Source of the DNA: Caenorhabditis elegans
Taxonomy: Eukaryota > Nematoda > Chromadorea > Rhabditida > Rhabditidae
NCBI RefSeq assembly: GCF_000002985.6
Contig: NC_003284.9
Location: 5,580,001-5,644,000, forward strand
Direction of reading: 5' to 3'
Length of the DNA stretch: 64,000 bases
Shown one piece after another: positions 50,359 through 61,363 of this stretch. The notes below the pieces were generated by a model. The model ran no database searches and was not told where the DNA came from. It saw only the letters and a program-made list of their open reading frames with translations. Numbering within the stretch: position 1 is the stretch's first letter; each line of letters opens with the position of its first letter. The position numbers and the translations under genes are program-made.

Positions 50359-51767
50359 ATGAAAAAGTCTACACAACTCGCCAGACAAGTCATCAGAGCT
50401 ATCGGATGTGCTAATGGACTTGCTGGAAGACAACTCGGATGTGAAAACGCAGTAGAGGTTATCAAAGCATCTACATATCTGGCTGGTGTTCAGACGAGAC
50501 TTCCACTTGAATGGGGAAAAATCATAGAAGAGGTGAACACTGGAAGACATGCGAGTGCAATGTCAGGAGTTACACAGGTACTGTTCTCAATTTGCAAATT
50601 AAAACAATCATGCTTAACTACTTTTGATTCAGACATGCCGTCAGCTTGCACATGAAACCCGACAAGTAATAGAAAATAAGGAAGAGTTACTTGTGTTCGG
50701 AGGAGATCATAGTTGTGCAATCGGAACGTGGAGTGGAGTAGCCACCGCAATGCGACCAGTCGGAGATATTGGGCTTATTTGGGTTGATGCACATATGGTA
50801 AGTCACCTTGAGAATTCGAAAAAATATTTGGAAACTATAATCTCTGATAGTTTGCACTTTCTGCAAAATCGTGTTTTTAACCAGCGCGTGGTCATTTGTC
50901 TGCAGTGGTTATGTCGTAAATAACCGATTGACTGTCAACAGCAAGATCAAAAAATCAAGAATTATTTTTAGGATGCCCACACCCCTGACACAAGTGACAC
51001 CGGAAACATTCATGGAATGCCAGTTGCGCATCTTCTTGGCTTCGGTGACAAGACGCTGGTGAAAATCGGAGATCGGCTGCCCAAACTTCTTCCCCACAAC
51101 CTTTGTATGGTCGGTATCAGAGACTACGAATCGGCAGAACAGGTAACATTTTCATAGTTTGTCTAAAAAGAAAAAAAGAAGATAAAGTGAACAGATCTTT
51201 GAGAAACAGTAAAGATTGAAAGCAATTTCTTAATGATTGATAGCCGTTTTACTTTGTCATCAATCTTTCCTTTTATTACAGGAACTTCTCGAGAAATTGG
51301 GGGTCAGAATCTTCTACGCACACGAAGTTGAAAAGAGAGGAATTCAAGATGTAATGCAAGAGGCACAGTACTTGGTCACAAGGTAATTTATTTATTTTAA
51401 CTGTGTCGACCTAATTGATAATTGTTTTTCTCATTTCAGAAACACAATCGGTTACGGTCTCTCAATAGACTTGGATGGATTTGATGTTTCTTACGCACCA
51501 GCTGTTGGAACACCGTCTGCAGATGGAATCAATGCATTGGAGTTCATCAAGGCTCTTTTGACAATTGATTTGACAAAGTTGATTGCGACTGAAATTGTGG
51601 AATTCCTACCACGATTCGATGACACCCAAAGGACCAGCGAGCAACTTGTGTCCAGTTTGGTGGAGTATATTTACAAGACAAAGCAATTCCAAATCAACTC
51701 GGTTAATGAAATTGCACAACGCGTGAGCACGTCGGAACAATCTCAGAAAATTACAAGAGCAATGTGA
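50359..51767 (+). CDS. argn-1: Arginase
   Basis: Five exons: 50359-50577, 50633-50797, 50972-51142, 51282-51382, 51440-51767; phases agree, 327 residues, normal for arginase. It hydrolyses arginine to ornithine and urea. The ureohydrolase Mn-binding motifs are all present: FGGDHS, WVDAHMDAHTPDTSDTGNIH (Asp-Ala-His-x-Asp metal cluster then the substrate-binding region) and SIDLDGFDVSYAPAVGTPS (Asp-x-Asp cluster). All expected metal ligands are kept, so the enzyme should be active. The start is the first ATG after a TTTCCAG acceptor at 50340. The small RING gene follows at operon-like distance. Confidence 0.95.
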
Positions 51768-51800
51768 ATCTTTTTTTGTGAAACTTTGCGCATTTTTTAT

Positions 51801-51806
51801 AATAAA
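51801..51806 (+). terminator. argn-1: Poly(A) signal of argn-1
   Basis: AATAAA 34 nt after the argn-1 stop. Cleavage near 51818 would leave about 115 nt to the acceptor at 51933 used by the next gene. Confidence 0.75.
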
Positions 51807-51969
51807 GCATTTAACTCGATAAAACACATAAAAACGTATAAGAAAAGAGGAAAAATGAAAATCAAATGATAAAATTGTGTTAGCAAGAGTATGTGAACTG
51901 ATAAGAACAGTGACCAGCCGTTTTCTGTTTCAGCATTTTCAATTCCTTTTAATATTATTATTAGTTTTA

Positions 51970-54900
51970 ATGGCACGACTGGATTGTAAAATTTGCTTGA
52001 AAGTTTACAAATCAAACCGCGCTAAATCCACACCAAGAATACTAACCAATTGTGGACATACTCTTTGTGAAGCTTGTGCGGAAACTCTCTTGGCACAGCA
52101 CGTGGGTGAGATAATATGCCCGTATGATCGAAAAATCACGATTATAGATGGTAAATTCAAAAAATGCGTTCAATCTTTAAATATTTAATTTTCAGGAGGA
52201 GTTGAACAACTTCATAAAAACTATGCAATTCTTGCTTATATTGACGAACTGCAAGAAGAAGGAAATGTATCGGACGACGAAGAGGAGCCTGAGCAGGGTT
52301 AGTATTTGAAATTCATTGCCTAGCGAAACTTTTTCTCAGCGCAGACAAGATTTTCGTAAGCCGGGACCAAGTATTATAATTTAGGTCTTACCAACGTTTA
52401 TACAAATTAGAAGCTCACGATTGATGATTTCATTATTGAAATGTTAAGTTTTTGAATTTTAAATCGCGACAGAATCATGAGCTTTATACATTCTTACTAA
52501 ATTGAAAGAAAGATATCCACGTGGCGACATGAACTTGACCTGTGAATATCGAAATCAGACAGCCCCTAGCCGATCACTTTTACTCCTGAACATTTGAGTT
52601 TCTAGCGGTTCTCTTGAGCACCTGTAAATGTCAACATCTGTAAGCCCATAGTCGACTATCTGTATTTCTGAAATCTTGATTTTTTAATATTGTTTTATAT
52701 TCTCTGTTAATTATGCCATGCAGAGGACTACTATCGAGTTCATATACTCCAATTAAACCAGGAGTAGTGGGGCCCATGTGCACAGGTAAGCCGCCATAAG
52801 CGAATAATAGGTCAAAAATAGGTGAAGGGCCGCTAACAGGCGAATAATAAGCGAGCGACAAATTTACTGCCGCGCACAGGCGAAGAATAGGTGAGCGATG
52901 AGTGAAATTTTTGTCTTGCAAACTTCATGCGCAGATAGGCGAAAAATAAGCGAGCGATAACTGAACGGACCGGAAACATGCGAATAATATGCAAATGATG
53001 ACTAAAGTTTTTGACTTGTGAAATGTTAACACTGAAATGGAAAAATTGATGAAAATCTTTTTTTTTCGGAAAAAAATTTTAATTTGAATTTTTGTAGTGG
53101 GCTAGTTTTCAATAACGGCAAATTTCTACAATTAAAAAAAAATAGTTCGTTTTGGTCTATATTTTATTGGGAATGGTTATGTCTATGACAACAAGACAAA
53201 ATTCAGATATATTCCAGATATAAGAGATGTTTTTGGGTCTGTAGGTTGTAAATACCTTCCTCTCGTTATTGTTTTACGACATCATATCGTCTCATATGTT
53301 TCTTCTGATGTTTACATTTACAGCCTAATGACCCAAAAACAGGATTTCTGGGAATATGTATTTGATTCTTTGTTGTAGATATTTTATGCAATACTCACAT
53401 GGAAATATTGTGAGTAGCACTATGTACAGACGCATTCCCTAGATAAATTTTGAGAGAAGATGTTATATAACAGTCTTACTTTCAGAGACTTATAACTTGG
53501 TTGGCGTTTGAATTAATAAAATGTGGTCAACTAAAGAGTTGTTGACAATAATACAAAAAATATTTTGTCAGTTGGTATCTTTTTGTTATCTTTAGTGACT
53601 GTCGAGATGTGAGCTCCAAAAGATGACCAAAATATTCTAGATCTGTGCTCATCTATATCTCGGTTCTCGATAGAGATGAAGAGATGATTACAACTATCAA
53701 AATGTTGATTGCTTTAAGCTTAAAAAGGTTGTAGTTGGTGACTTTTTGATATATCGACTCTTGAAATTGATACGACCGTTTTAAGACAGGAGGTTTTATT
53801 GTTCACAGCTCCAAAGAAAGTCTGTTTCAGTGATCGAGAGCACCGAATTTGTCAAGAAAATGCATAGAACCAACAAAGTTAACATATTTCTACAATAACT
53901 GTAAATATTTGATAATATTTGAAAAAAATTTTTTTGATTTTTTCGAAAAGAAAATTCAAAGGGTATGAAAAATTTTAAATTTTTTTTCGAAATTTTTTTT
54001 TGAAAACTGTTCAAAATTTGATTGCATCTTATAAAGAAATGCAAATTTTGTGGTTTTTTTTCAGTTTGGATGTTCAGAGCACGACTTCAGATGAGAATCT
54101 AAGGTATAGTAGAATTCCTATGTTCAAAAAATGTATTCATTTCGGAAACCTATATCTCTCTGGAAAAAATTTTCATGACTAAGTGATCAACTGCAAAATT
54201 GTTTATCTTGATCTAAAATTCAATTTTGTAGTTGATTGCTCTCCCTCCAAAAAATTGATGGTCGAGATATAAACAGAAAAAGAAGAAGAAAATACCAGCA
54301 TAAACTCGCTGCACTCAACACAACTTTATCTCAATCACCAATTTTTTTGAGGGAGAAGAATCAACTACAAAATTAAACTTTAGATCAAGATGAACAAATT
54401 TGTAGTTGATCACTTTGTCATAAAAATTTTTTCAACGTAGATATAAGCATCCGAAGTGAATACGTTTTTTGAGCATAGAGGTACTACTATACCTTAATTT
54501 TTGATCTCAAACCCGTTTTAGAGCATTCAAATAAAAGAAACATCAAATTTTGGCGATTCTACAACATCTTGTCAGTTTTTTAAAAAGTTTCCGAAAAAAA
54601 AAAGTTTTGGATAAATTTCAAAAAAATTTTGTAAGGGGAGACCCTTTGCATTTTTTTTTCAAAATATCGAAAAAAATTTTTTTTTCGAAAACTTTTTAAA
54701 ATCTGACCAGATGTTATAAAATCGTCAAAATGTGATGTTTCTTCCATTTCAATGTTCAAAAACAAGTTTGAGATCCAAAATTGAGGTATAATAGAACCAC
54801 TATGCTCAAAAAACGTATTCACTTCGGATGCTTATATCTCCGCGGAAAAAATTTTCATGATCATTTTAACATTATTAACTACAAAGTTGTTTATCCTAAT

Positions 54901-57900
54901 TTAGAAAACAATTTTGTAGTTAACTGGTTTTTGTCAAAAAATTTGTTGGGCGAGATAAAGTTGTGTAAAGTTGGGCACCTTCATGCTTGTATTTTCTTCT
55001 TCTTTTTCCGTTCATATCTCAACCAAGACATTTTTTGGCAACAGACGGTCAACTGCAAAAATGTTCTCTAAATTAAAATAAACAACTTTGTAGTTAATCA
55101 CTTAATCATAAAAATTTTTTCCACGGAGATATAAGCATCTGAAGTGAATACGTTTTTTGAGCATAGAAATTCTACTTTACCTCAGATTTTTATCTGAAGT
55201 CGTGCTCTGAACATCCAAACTAAAAAAAACCTTAAAATTTGCATTTCTTTATAAGATGCAAGCAAATTTTGAACAGTTTTCAAAAAAAAAATTTCGAAAA
55301 AAAAATTAAAATTTTTCATAAGGGGGGACCCTTTGAATTTTCTTTTCGAAAAAATCAAAAAAAAGTTTTTCAAATATTATCAAATATTTATCAGTTATTG
55401 TAGAAATATGTTAACTTTGTTGGTTCTATGCATTTTCTTGACAAATTCGGTGCTCTCGATCACTGAAACAGACTTTCTTTGGAGCTGTGAACAATAAAAC
55501 CTCCTGTCTTAAAACGGTCGTATCAATTTCAAGAGACGATATATCAAAAAGTCACCAACTACAACCTTTTTAAGCTTAAAGCAATCAACATTTTGATAGT
55601 TGTAATCATCTCTTCATCTCTATCGAGAACCGAGATATAGATGAGCACAGATCTAGAATATTTTGGTCATCTTTTGGAGCTCACATCTCGACAGTCACTA
55701 AAGATAACAAAAAGATACCAACTGACAAAATGTTTTTTGTATTATTGTCAACAACTCTTTAGTTGACCACATTTTATTAATTCAAACGCCAACCAAGTTA
55801 TAAGTCTCTGAAAGTAAGACTGTTATATGCTCAATCAACTCTAATTTAGATGTTTGTTCGACTGAAAATGTAATATGAATGTTCAGACTTGTGGAAACTA
55901 ACAAATTTGTCTTTTTCTATAAATATAAACACTCTTTGAAAAATTTTCTATAAAAATATTTTAGGTGAAAAATTTTTTCAGCCATAAGGGGGACCCTTAT
56001 GATTCGAATTTCAAAATTGGAAATTCTACCGAAAAAACGTCTTTTTTTGAAAAATTTTTCAAAAACTTCTTTGATATCGTGGGAATAACTAAAATGTATT
56101 GTTCCTGTATATTTTTATGAGCAAGTTGCACTTATTTTAGAGTATAGACCTAGCTTTTAGCATCGACTCTGCGATTTACAAGCGAAAGAGGCAACGATAC
56201 TCCGATATTACGTGGTGCGCGTTGTTTACAGTTTCATTTTTCTTGAACGATTTTTCTGTTTTCTTATCTTTTTCAACGTTTTAAAGCAATTTCGCTCGTA
56301 TTTTATGCAATTTTCATAACAAAAATGCCGATAATTTTTGATTTTCTCATATTTTCGATGAAATTCGTACTATTCGGCGATTATTTCGCAATTATCGTAG
56401 TTTTTGTTATAAGAATTGGATGTTCTTTCTTTTTTTCACTTTTTCTACTGTTTTTGGCAAAGAGAGACGGGATATTATAATTTTTGTTCTTTGAATTCTT
56501 ATGAACTATGAAATAATGCAAAATTTAAAGATTGCCGAACAGCCACCGACCGCCGTGTCAATCAGCGCGTAGACGATGGATGAACGCGGGGATATTGAAA
56601 ATTCGCTTCAGTTTCCGAGGATTTATTGAAAGAGGTAATATTTTAGCTTATTTTAGCTTCAAATGTTTCTTTTATTTTTGCAAAATTGGTTTTTGCTATC
56701 ATTCATGGCAAAACCCCAAATTGACTTAACTCTACCTTTAACTTTTCAGTTCATATTGTATTTTTCGCAAACAAAACACAATTTTATACAAAAATGTATT
56801 TAATTTCAGATTAGCCAATCGGAAACGCCACGGAAATGCATCTACAGAGCAACCAAGAGCAGCAGAGACAGCGGAACGAGGGAAAATCCCGAAAAATTCT
56901 AATTTTTTTTGCATTTTTGGATAGTTTTTTTAAATAAATATTATTTAAATAAACTACTGTTGTCATATTATAAGAAAAGAAAGTGAAAACTACAAGCGGG
57001 TGGAACGAATCCTGGAAGGATTCCATCTCACAGACATGTCAATAATAGGCGAACGATGGGCCGCTAACAAGCGAAATACAGGCGAAGGATGAGCCGCGTA
57101 CACGCGTGTTTTTGGTTCTACATTCGCTTGCACGCGGCCTGCATGCAAGTCATCGCTCGCTTGTCGCGGCTTACCTGTGTGGATAACGGCTTTCACTAGC
57201 AATCGGAAGGTCACGAGTTCGAGTCCGACCACCCCCAGGTGCACCCAGGCCTGGTTAAATATAATGGGGAGTGGAGAAATCCACTTCGTCAGCGGGCTTC
57301 CATCGCGCCTCTGTCTCGGAACCAGATGGGTCAACTAAAACCAATTAATTATCGTTCCTCGGCATGGAACACCAAAAAAAAAAAAAAAAATTAAAAATTT
57401 TTTTTTTCGATTTTCAGCGTATTTTGAAAAATCCTCGTTCAGAAAAAAAGTGTTTTTGGCATTTTGCACTCTCCAGTAAAATAGTAAAAAATACATGTCT
57501 TTCCAATAACATTTCAGCTCACACCTCAAAAAAGTTTTTCTTCTTTTTTGTCTTTTCACTAACATTTTGTAATAAATGATTGAATAGTGTATTTTAATAT
57601 TTGAATAGTGTATTTTATCAATTTGAGAAGCATAAAGAACTAATTTTCGATTGATTAGTAGAGCGTTTTGCATTTTCATTGTTTCGTTTCAAGTTTATTC
57701 AAATTAATAACTTCCCGAAAAAGTGTTTAAACTGGTGAAACCGAATAAAATTAATATGTTTTCCTTTACTTTTTAATCAAATATATTTCAGAACCCGGGC
57801 AAAGAGAAAACGCAGTCAGAAATTTAAATGAAGACCATGCACATTATAACAATCAACTGATAAATGAAAACATACAGGATCTGTTAATGGCTCAGCAACT

Positions 57901-58075
57901 CCAATTTGAGGATTACGACAATAATAGTGAGGGCTCATTTGAACCGGACAATGATCAAGATTATGATGATTTTCATCCTGAAAATTTTGACGACATTGTT
58001 GATGCTTTTGGTGATTTTGGTATTGGAGACGACGGACTGTACGATGAAAATTATGACGATCAAAATTATTGGTGA
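51970..58075 (+). CDS. Small RING-finger protein (putative E3 ubiquitin ligase)
   Basis: Three exons: 51970-52150, 52196-52297, 57792-58075; phases agree, 188 residues. The N-terminal RING reads CKIC ... CGHTLCEAC ... CPYDRK, a C3HC4-type arrangement with a final Cys-Pro-x-Asp, so E2 binding is plausible. The rest is acidic: exon 2 ends in an Asp/Glu run, and exon 3 is rich in Asp, Asn, Glu and Tyr (GDFGIGDDGLYDENYDD) and ends NYW. Worms have many such small RING proteins; I do not recognise this one. The 5.5-kb second intron is almost filled by a transposon-like element, yet the intron phase is intact. A CTGTTTCAG acceptor at 51933, 36 nt before the ATG, suits SL2 trans-splicing. AATAAA overlaps the stop (TGAATAAA, signal 58075-58080). 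Confidence 0.85.
53465..55828. repeat. 2.36-kb palindrome with arms of about 1.18 kb
   Basis: The left end ATATAACAGTCTTACTTTCA is mirrored by TGAAAGTAAGACTGTTATAT at the right end. Matching continues across the arms: GTGACTGTCGAGATGTGAGC pairs with GCTCACATCTCGACAGTCAC, and CAGGAGGTTTTATTGTTCAC with GTGAACAATAAAACCTCCTG, through to a centre near 54646. AGGGGAGACCCTTT at the centre and GGGGGGACCCTTTG near 55322 suggest inner repeats. No protein-coding potential. A transcript crossing it would form a very long hairpin. Confidence 0.92.
56532..56940 (+). pseudogene. Possible coding remnant inside the transposon-like element
   Basis: An open frame ending FRGFIER at a G|gtaata donor (about 56636), and a basic, Ala/Glu-rich open frame after TTAATTTCAG at 56811 (LANRKRHGNASTEQPRAAE...). 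They do not join in phase without a stop, so at most this is a broken gene or chance. No family recognised. Confidence 0.2.
57185..57320 (+). repeat. tRNA-like / SINE-type sequence next to the right TIR
   Basis: ACTAGCAATCGGAAGGTCAC, AGTTCGAGTCC (B-box-like, about 57217-57225) and GACCACC resemble the 3' half of a tRNA, followed by CAGGTGCACCCAGGCCTGG. No acceptor-stem pairing completes it. It begins just outside the 4.4-kb element. Confidence 0.45.
57583..57616 (+). repeat. 17-bp tandem duplication
   Basis: TTGAATAGTGTATTTTA occurs twice in direct orientation with a few bases between (first copy from about 57582, second from about 57601). Confidence 0.7.
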
Positions 58076-58780
58076 ATAAAAATTTTAAAAACTGTGAATC
58101 AAACCTTTTTTGATATTTTGGCACACTTAAAATAACCCAAACCAAACAAACAGTGCAAGTATGTGCACCTATTTACTAAATATGAATTTCGATTTTAAAA
58201 AACGTAAGGATTATGCAAAATGGGGTAACAATATTCAAAAAAAAAAATAAAACGAAAAAACAACTAAATTAAAGTTTTGTTTTTAGTGTTTTTTAAGTGA
58301 TGGAAAAACTAAAATGTTTTTTTTTTGGAATTTTGGAAAAAAATTAACATTTCCATAATTTCCGATAATTTCTATATTTTTTAACAGCTGAGCCCATCTT
58401 TCAAACTTTATAAATAATACATTTTTTATTTCCCTCTTCGGTTCAGCCTTAAAATTATTATACTTTTCACAATTATTAAAGTAAAATATATTTTTCATTC
58501 CCCAGTATTTGTTTATCAATCAAACAAACTGTTCACGTATAGTTTTGCTTCTCCACAAAAAACTTCTAGAACAATTTTTACAATATATTAAAAATTTCAT
58601 TTACGAAGAAACAAGTATAAAGTTTTAAAAATAATTTAATGATAAAATTTATAAAGCCAGTCTATATAATATGACAATTTTATTTTGAGCAACAGTGCTT
58701 GCATCATTGATGAAAAGAAATGACATAGATTTTTATGACAATATATGCGATGATTCATTTGAAATGTAAATTTTCTATAT
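58076..58780. other. Convergent 3' region between the RING gene and the SGF29-like gene
   Basis: AT-rich. TTTATT at 58679-58684 gives a minus-strand poly(A) signal about 100 nt after the SGF29-like stop. No gene supported. Confidence 0.7.
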
Positions 58781-61363
58781 TCAATCATCAGCTTCATCTT
58801 CCGTTTCATAGCCTCTTTGCAACCGTTCATGGTCCGAGATACTAATTCCGGATTGTGAATCACTGGAGTCACTAGAGCTGTTTCTCCTTTCTCTTTCATC
58901 CCCACACTCACTAGTGCTACGCATTGGTGCAGACGATGCGTTTTCTTCCAAATCATTCGAATCTTCTACATCATCAACACGTTTATCATCTTTGTTTCTA
59001 TGTTTTTTACAAACTTCTTTCTCACTGTCATCCTGCTCCTCTTCCAACCCATATGTGCTAACTCCTGGAAATTCTTCGTTGGCATCCAAAAACACATCTT
59101 CACTTGAAACTTCAGTTTTCTTTTCTTCAGAATTCGCCTTCTCGAGTTTACATTTTGCTTGCTCACTGTTCGATGAGCCCACTGGAACTTTTGGTTTTCG
59201 TTTCACTCTTCGTTTACCAAATTGGCGCGTTGAACGGATTTTCTTGTGTGGTGGCACCCTGGCTCTGATGATCTTGATCTTATTCGGTTTTTCATTTAAT
59301 TTCTTCTTTCTTCGCCTTGTTTTTTTGTCTTTCAGTTCATCATCCGTGGACTCGTAGAACACTGTTTCAAGAGGTTTTGGAGCAGGGCCGGGAATGTCTC
59401 TGAAAATTTAATTAATACATAAAATCAGTTAAATTTAATCTCTATCTCACTTTTCCTCTTTCAGTGATTTTGTTTTCTCTTCTTTTAGCTTATCCTTCGA
59501 TTTCCCTCGATTCTTAGCTTGAATCGGATTTGCTGACGTAGACTGTTCTGCCTCTTCTTCTTCTGGCTTAACCGCCAACTTTTTAGCGTTACTTTTCGGT
59601 TCACTCTTGAATGCTACCACGTATCTCTCAGATACTTCCATTGGATCTGAGAGTTTTCCCGGCTTCTGATTGTCCGTAAATCTAATTTTATAAAATCCAG
59701 ATACAATTTTAGGTGGTTCATGGACAATTCCTGAAAATTGAATTTCAATGGGTTTGAAAAAACACAATTTGTACCGTCGTAAAAGCAGGTCGTCCCTGGA
59801 TACACTGCCAAAACGATTGCATTTTCCGGAAGTGCCATGTGCGGATATTTGTCATAGTTCACGGTAAATCTCGGCATTGGGATCAGCTGTTTGCGGGTGA
59901 AGACAAGAAGTTTCTTCTCCTGGTCGTCAACATCGATACATTCATAACGATGGTTGGAAATAGAACCTTTAACCTGAAAAATAAATTTTCTGATCAATTT
60001 GTTAGTTATGTTTTCTTTTTCTTCACGCAAATCAAACGTTGTACAACAACTGAAAAAATTTGAAAAAATATCATATTTTGTATTGAATATTTTTTTCAAA
60101 AATGTTTTTATGACACTCAAAAATTGAATTTTTTTAATTTTCAAAAATCTCAACACTTGCAAACAAATATTTATTTTAGCGGCCGGAAATCGAATTTTTA
60201 TGCACTTATCATATTTTACTGCCCCTTTTGGTTATTACCGGTACATAGAGTGCAAATAGCTGAAGAGACACAGACATCTCGAGACCCAAGGTCCGGGGCG
60301 CGGGAAGAGCCGATTTGTGTCCATTTACGGAGCATTTGTGATGACAAAAAGTTCGAGGATCGACACAAATCGGCTCTTCTCGCCTCTGTGCCCCTTCAAC
60401 TATCTACATTCTCAGAACCGGGAATATTCATTTCGTTTTTTATGGAACAGTTGAACGCATTTGCATAGGGTTTGGGATAGCCGTTCCGTGGTTGGTGTAG
60501 GAATTTGTCTGCTTTTTCAAAAATTAAAAAAAAACCGATCAAATTATCTAAACTATAAAAATGTTTCATTATCAAAATTGTACTCTTTTGTGGCCATTTG
60601 CAGCCCTGATAGATATATCGAAATTCCATTTTCAAAAAGATTTTTATTACCTCCGCTAAAATCCATGTATTTGTTTCTTCAACAAAAGCAGCGACTTCGT
60701 CGTATTTTTCCAATCGCGTGTTTTTTTGCAATGGAAGAGCACCGGCTCCATAAGGCTCTGGATTTTTCTCCATGTTTATTATGGGAAGACATCCATGTTT
60801 GAGCTTCATTATTTCAATTGCGTTCAAGTCCCCTTTCTCTCGTGATTCATTGATTGCGTTTGCTCTCCATAGCTTCATGTTATTGATTAATCTGAAATCA
60901 AAACATTTTTTTTTGTTTTAGAGATTTAAATTTTCAAATAACTCAAATTAAACTTTTCACTGTTTATTTACTTACTCTTCTAATTGATTCATTCCTTCTT
61001 GTCCCTGATTCAAATGTTTCTTGTAAAGAGTCTTTGCTTCATTCTAAAAAATGAAAAAAATTAGGGAAAGTGCATTTTAAGGCTCCATTATTAATATAAC
61101 TCACTTTTTCTCTTTTATTCATAGCCGGTGCTTGATTATTCCCAGACTTTTTGTGAAAATCATTGATTTCTTTTCGCGCCACATTTTGCTGATCCATATG
61201 AATTGTCACGTTTTTCAGCTACAATAAAATTATTTTTGATTGTGATTAAAATTTTATAGAAAGAATTTACCATTTCTACCAACATTTTGTGTTGCACGTC
61301 TGGTGGAGCATTTTCAATCTCCGCACGTTGTGGTTTCGTCTTTGCTTTTTTCTGTCGCGGCAT
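58781..61363 (-). CDS. SGF29-like tandem-tudor protein (SAGA complex H3K4me reader) with long charged C-terminus
   Basis: Seven exons, minus strand: 61363-61271, 61218-61105, 61043-60976, 60891-60651, 59973-59775, 59730-59451, 59399-58781; phases agree, 537 residues. Residues about 150-315 match the SGF29 tudor domain: YDEVAAFVEETNTWILAEV, ECIDVDD, VLAVYPGTTCFYDGIVHEPP, FYKIRFTDN and SERYVVAFKSE. The two Tyr of YPGTTCFY and the Phe of RFTD correspond to the aromatic cage that holds H3K4me2/3 in human SGF29, and the Asp residues of DVDD and FTD to those holding the H3 N-terminus (recalled from the family). SGF29 recruits SAGA/ATAC acetyltransferases to promoters. Human SGF29 is about 293 residues; here a further 220 or so residues, rich in Lys/Arg then Asp/Glu/Ser, follow the tudor part. 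It may be a diverged paralogue. Confidence 0.88.
60238..60421. mobile_element. 184-bp palindromic MITE in an intron of the SGF29-like gene
   Basis: CCGGTACATAGAGTGCAAAT at the left and ATCTACATTCTCAGAACCGG at the right are imperfect inverses. Inside, GAAGAGCCGATTTGTGTC (from about 60304) pairs perfectly with GACACAAATCGGCTCTTC (to about 60379). It lies in the intron 59974-60650. Confidence 0.85.

Larger units (their letters stand above)
52781..57179. mobile_element. 4.4-kb element with terminal inverted repeats inside the RING-gene intron
   Basis: The left end CACAGGTAAGCCGCCATAAG (52781) and the inverse at the right end, reading CACAGGTAAGCCGCGACAAG from 57179 inward, match for about 23 bp with two mismatches. 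Subterminal blocks with GGGCCGCTAACA and AATAATAGG appear at both ends (about 52799-52850 and 57041-57080). I see no clear target-site duplication and no transposase, so it is probably non-autonomous or decayed. It contains the palindrome 53465-55828 and a candidate exon pair (about 56532-56637, 56812-56940). The family is not identified. Confidence 0.75.

Noticed and set aside
53796..55373. ORFs within the 2.4-kb palindrome
   Set aside because: The same sequences occur inverted in both arms and encode Phe/Lys-rich repeats with no domain.
57185..57240. Functional tRNA gene
   Set aside because: A B-box-like sequence is present but no closing acceptor stem or D-arm; at most tRNA-derived.
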